Position numbers and translations under genes: made by a program. Below the pieces are notes generated by a model. The model worked only from the letters and a program-made list of their open reading frames with translations. It had not been told where the DNA came from and searched no databases. From Thiogranum sp. (GTDB lineage Bacteria > Pseudomonadota > Gammaproteobacteria > DSM-19610): a stretch of 35,106 bases of DNA. Below, in pieces: positions 33,143-35,106 of the stretch. Location of the stretch: NCBI GenBank assembly GCA_024636585.1, contig JAGXGS010000086.1:1-35106 (forward strand), read 5' to 3'. Positions within the stretch are counted from its first letter, which is position 1, and each line of letters starts with the position of its first letter.

Positions 33143-34360
33143 CTACTTTGCCGAATGACCAGACATTTTGATTTCGACCTTCTCGTCGTCCTTCAATCCG
33201 GCGTAATAAGCCCGCAGGATATCCAGAACCTCTGGACGGGAGAACTTGGTCGAAACTTCTTCACCATCAGATAATGCCTTGCGCAGCTTGGTGCCCGACA
33301 AAAGAATGCGATCAGCTGCTTCGTGCGGACAGGTTTTCATGGAAGCCATGCCATCGCACTTGTCGCACCAGAACGTCCAGTCGATCTTGAGCGGCTGGGT
33401 TTCCAGCGCGTCAGCCGGAATTTCGTCAAAAATCTTGTGCGCGTCGAAGGGGCCGTAGTAGTCGCCGACACCGGCATGGTCGCGGCCTACGATCAGGTGG
33501 GAACATCCATAGTTCTGACGGAACAGCGCGTGCAGCAGTGCCTCGCGCGGGCCGGCATAACGCATATCCAGAGGATAACCGGCCTGAATAACCGTGTTCG
33601 GTGCAAAATACTTGTCGATCAGGGTGGAGATAGCCTTGCTGCGCACTTCGGCGGGGATATCGCCCGGCTTCAGCTTGCCCAGCAGCGAGTGGATCAAAAC
33701 GCCATCCAGTGTCTCGACCGCAATCTTGGCCAGGTATTCGTGGGAACGGTGCATCGGGTTGCGAGTCTGGAAAGCGGCGACGGTGCTCCAGCCGCGCTTC
33801 TCGAAATCTGCACGAGTCTGCTGGGGAGTCATGAACTGCTCGCCGTATTCCGCCGGGAATTCGCACAGCGACAGAACCTTGATGGCACCGGCCAGATTCA
33901 CATCGCCCTGGTCCATGACCATTTTAACGCCCGGGTGCTCGATATCGGTGGTCTTGTAGACCATCATGCACTCGTGTGCCTTGTCGATCTTGTATTTCTC
34001 GCTGACCCGCATGGTGGCGAGGATCAGGTTGCGCTCGGGATCGAACAGGGCGATGTCACTCCCTATCTCGATGGACTCTGCGCTCGCAGTATCAGTGGAG
34101 AGGGTGACAGGGATCGGCCAGAACAGGCCACTCACCATCTTCATGCCGTCGCAAACGCCGCGCCAGTCGGCTTCGGTCATGAAACCGTCGAGCGGAGTAA
34201 AGCCGCCAATGCCCATCATTATGATGTCACCCGCTTCACGAGAGGTGACATTGATTTTCGGGAGGCTCTCGGCACGATCCTGCTCGGCGATAAGCGCTTC
34301 ACCTTCAAGCAGCAAAGGTTTCAGCTTTCCGCCACCATGGGGCTTAACTAAATTGGACAT
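33143..34360 (-). CDS. sat: ATP sulfurylase, dissimilatory type
   Basis: Sat interconverts APS plus pyrophosphate with sulfate plus ATP; in sulfur oxidisers it runs toward ATP. The 405-residue homo-oligomeric type has the nucleotide motifs [19 protein letters not shown] and [21 protein letters not shown] Cys-rich site, [16 protein letters not shown], probably binds metal as in dissimilatory enzymes. [15 protein letters not shown] follows. The ATG at 34360 has AAGGAG upstream; an extra 13 codons upstream are not family-like. It is divergent from soeA-like. aprAB is not in the window. Confidence 0.96.
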   Translation of the reverse strand: MSNLVKPHGGGKLKPLLLEGEALIAEQDRAESLPKINVTSREAGDIIMMGIGGFTPLDGFMTEADWRGVCDGMKMVSGLFWPIPVTLSTDTASAESIEIGSDIALFDPERNLILATMRVSEKYKIDKAHECMMVYKTTDIEHPGVKMVMDQGDVNLAGAIKVLSLCEFPAEYGEQFMTPQQTRADFEKRGWSTVAAFQTRNPMHRSHEYLAKIAVETLDGVLIHSLLGKLKPGDIPAEVRSKAISTLIDKYFAPNTVIQAGYPLDMRYAGPREALLHALFRQNYGCSHLIVGRDHAGVGDYYGPFDAHKIFDEIPADALETQPLKIDWTFWCDKCDGMASMKTCPHEAADRILLSGTKLRKALSDGEEVSTKFSRPEVLDILRAYYAGLKDDEKVEIKMSGHSAK

Positions 34361-34701
34361 GATTCTCCTTCCGGCACAAGAGTTTGCTCTATCATACAAG
34401 AGCTCGAAAAATCAGCGTCTGCTATGTTGAGCAGGGGATGTTACCTTAATGAAGTAAGGCGGGAATTCCAGCAGTTTTAATTTACTGCGGCATAAAAGCA
34501 CCTTATTCTTGGTTATTATAGACTCTCACCCCGACCATTCCGCATAATGTACTGAATTATCAGAAAGAAACTGGAATCTGGATTATTAGAATATAATAAT
34601 ATTTAATGCCGGTTTCAGTAACGCTGATTGGCGAATTACCGCAATACTTTAGTAAATTAGTCGGACTTTTCACGCGCCCGACCTTCGATCAGGATCACGC
34701 T
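34361..34701. other. 341-bp AT-rich divergent promoter region between sat and soeA-like
   Basis: No gene is visible. It contains ATTATA (34515-34520, a minus-strand TATAAT about 155 bases before sat) and a plus-strand TATAAT (34592-34597) about 105 bases before the soeA-like start. Matching -35 boxes are weak. The base composition is far more AT-rich than the flanking genes. Confidence 0.45.
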
Positions 34702-35106
34702 ATGTCAAACCCCGTTCACGACCCGCTGTCGAAACAGCTCGACACCGGCAGCCGCATCGAGGAAAAGAACACCACTTGCTACATGTGCGCCTGTCGCTGT
34801 GGCATCCGGGTGACCCTGCGCAACGGCGAAGTCCGCTACATCCAGGGCAATCCCGACCACCCGGTCAACAAGGGCGTGATCTGCGCCAAGGGCTCGTCCG
34901 GGATCATGAAACAATATTCGCCCGCCCGCCTCACCAAACCGCTGCTACGCAAGCCGGGCGCCGCGCGCGGCGATAATGCCTTCGAAGAAATCTCCTGGGA
35001 AAAAGCTTTCGGCCTGCTGGCCGACCGGCTGGGCGAAATCCGCTCCACCGATCCGAAAAAATTCGCCCTGTTCACCGGCCGCGACCAGATGCAGGCCCTG
35101 ACCGGC
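34702..35106 (+). CDS. soeA: Molybdopterin oxidoreductase, SoeA-like sulfite dehydrogenase (partial, right edge)
   Basis: The first 135 residues of a complex iron-sulfur molybdoenzyme are present. The N-terminal 4Fe-4S site is CYMCACRC, with the fourth Cys in GVICAKGSSGI. Then come SPARLTKPLLRKPGAARGDN, FEEISWEKAFGLLADRLGEI and KFALFTGRDQMQALTG. No twin-arginine signal is seen, so it acts in the cytoplasm, as the SoeABC sulfite dehydrogenase does. Close pairing with sat supports a role in sulfite oxidation; a formate dehydrogenase-like enzyme is the alternative. The start has AGGAT upstream. Confidence 0.75.
   Translation, partial: MSNPVHDPLSKQLDTGSRIEEKNTTCYMCACRCGIRVTLRNGEVRYIQGNPDHPVNKGVICAKGSSGIMKQYSPARLTKPLLRKPGAARGDNAFEEISWEKAFGLLADRLGEIRSTDPKKFALFTGRDQMQALTG

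Noticed and set aside
33323-34351. 342-codon plus-strand open frame
   Set aside because: It is antisense to sat, which has full family motifs.
34632-34650. Sigma-54-like site before soeA
   Set aside because: The GG and GC elements are nine bases apart instead of ten and the flanks match poorly.

Overview
The window looks like chromosomal DNA of a sulfur-oxidising, autotrophic gammaproteobacterium. The evidence is a class I phosphoribulokinase (Calvin cycle), a dissimilatory-type ATP sulfurylase, and the start of a SoeA-like molybdopterin sulfite dehydrogenase. Heme A synthase (aerobic respiration) and gene families typical of Gammaproteobacteria (YggX, MutY, TrmB, PurE/PurK) agree with this. 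The genus cannot be fixed from the sequence alone.

Layout. (1) 1-1233: the N-terminal part of a PAS-GAF-GGDEF signalling protein, running off the left edge. (2) 1434-8049: a 6.57-kb integrated element in the 3' end of a tRNA-Phe gene, bounded by perfect 49-bp direct repeats. It carries a tyrosine integrase, an AlpA-like regulator, a primase and a RepA-type helicase, all on the minus strand and mostly joined by 4-base ATGA overlaps. It also has a candidate iteron origin and a plus-strand cargo pair: an exosortase-sorted VPLPA/PEP-CTERM protein and a small secreted coiled-coil protein. No capsid, packaging or conjugation gene is visible. (3) 8201-14575: a minus-strand run of yggX, mutY, two nucleotide-sugar genes, a START-like protein and AsmA. 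(4) 14658-22877: tRNA-Gly(CCC), an outer-membrane-like protein, an acyl-CoA synthetase, thiS-thiG, a palindromic repeat, mscS, trmB and a SulP transporter. (5) 23268-28758: phosphoribulokinase, a FIST sensor, ctaA, a small cytochrome c, an HDOD protein, a DUF302 protein and a CPBP/MrtJ-like protease. (6) 28807-32978: a small secreted protein, purC, purE-purK and two histidine phosphatases. (7) 33143-35106: sat and, divergently, soeA-like.

The least ordinary part is the tRNA-Phe element. Its regulatory DNA is unusually structured. The integrase leader has two competing or pseudoknotting stems over the ribosome binding site of a 12-residue leader peptide, and that peptide runs through a G7 tract and overlaps the integrase start. 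The alpA leader holds a nested inverted repeat that abuts its ribosome binding site. Three copies of a two-half-site motif lie inside the element ends, as expected of integrase arm sites. Nine-base-pair periodic repeats directly follow the helicase gene, as expected of a replication origin. I read it as a minimal self-excising, self-replicating element (satellite-like or plasmid-like) carrying a surface or extracellular-matrix protein as cargo. That reading is inference from gene content and repeats.

The rest is mainly housekeeping. Points worth a look are a ThiS with residues after its Gly-Gly tail, an FNR-like box between cytochrome c and the HDOD gene, and a possibly frameshifted coding remnant after sat.
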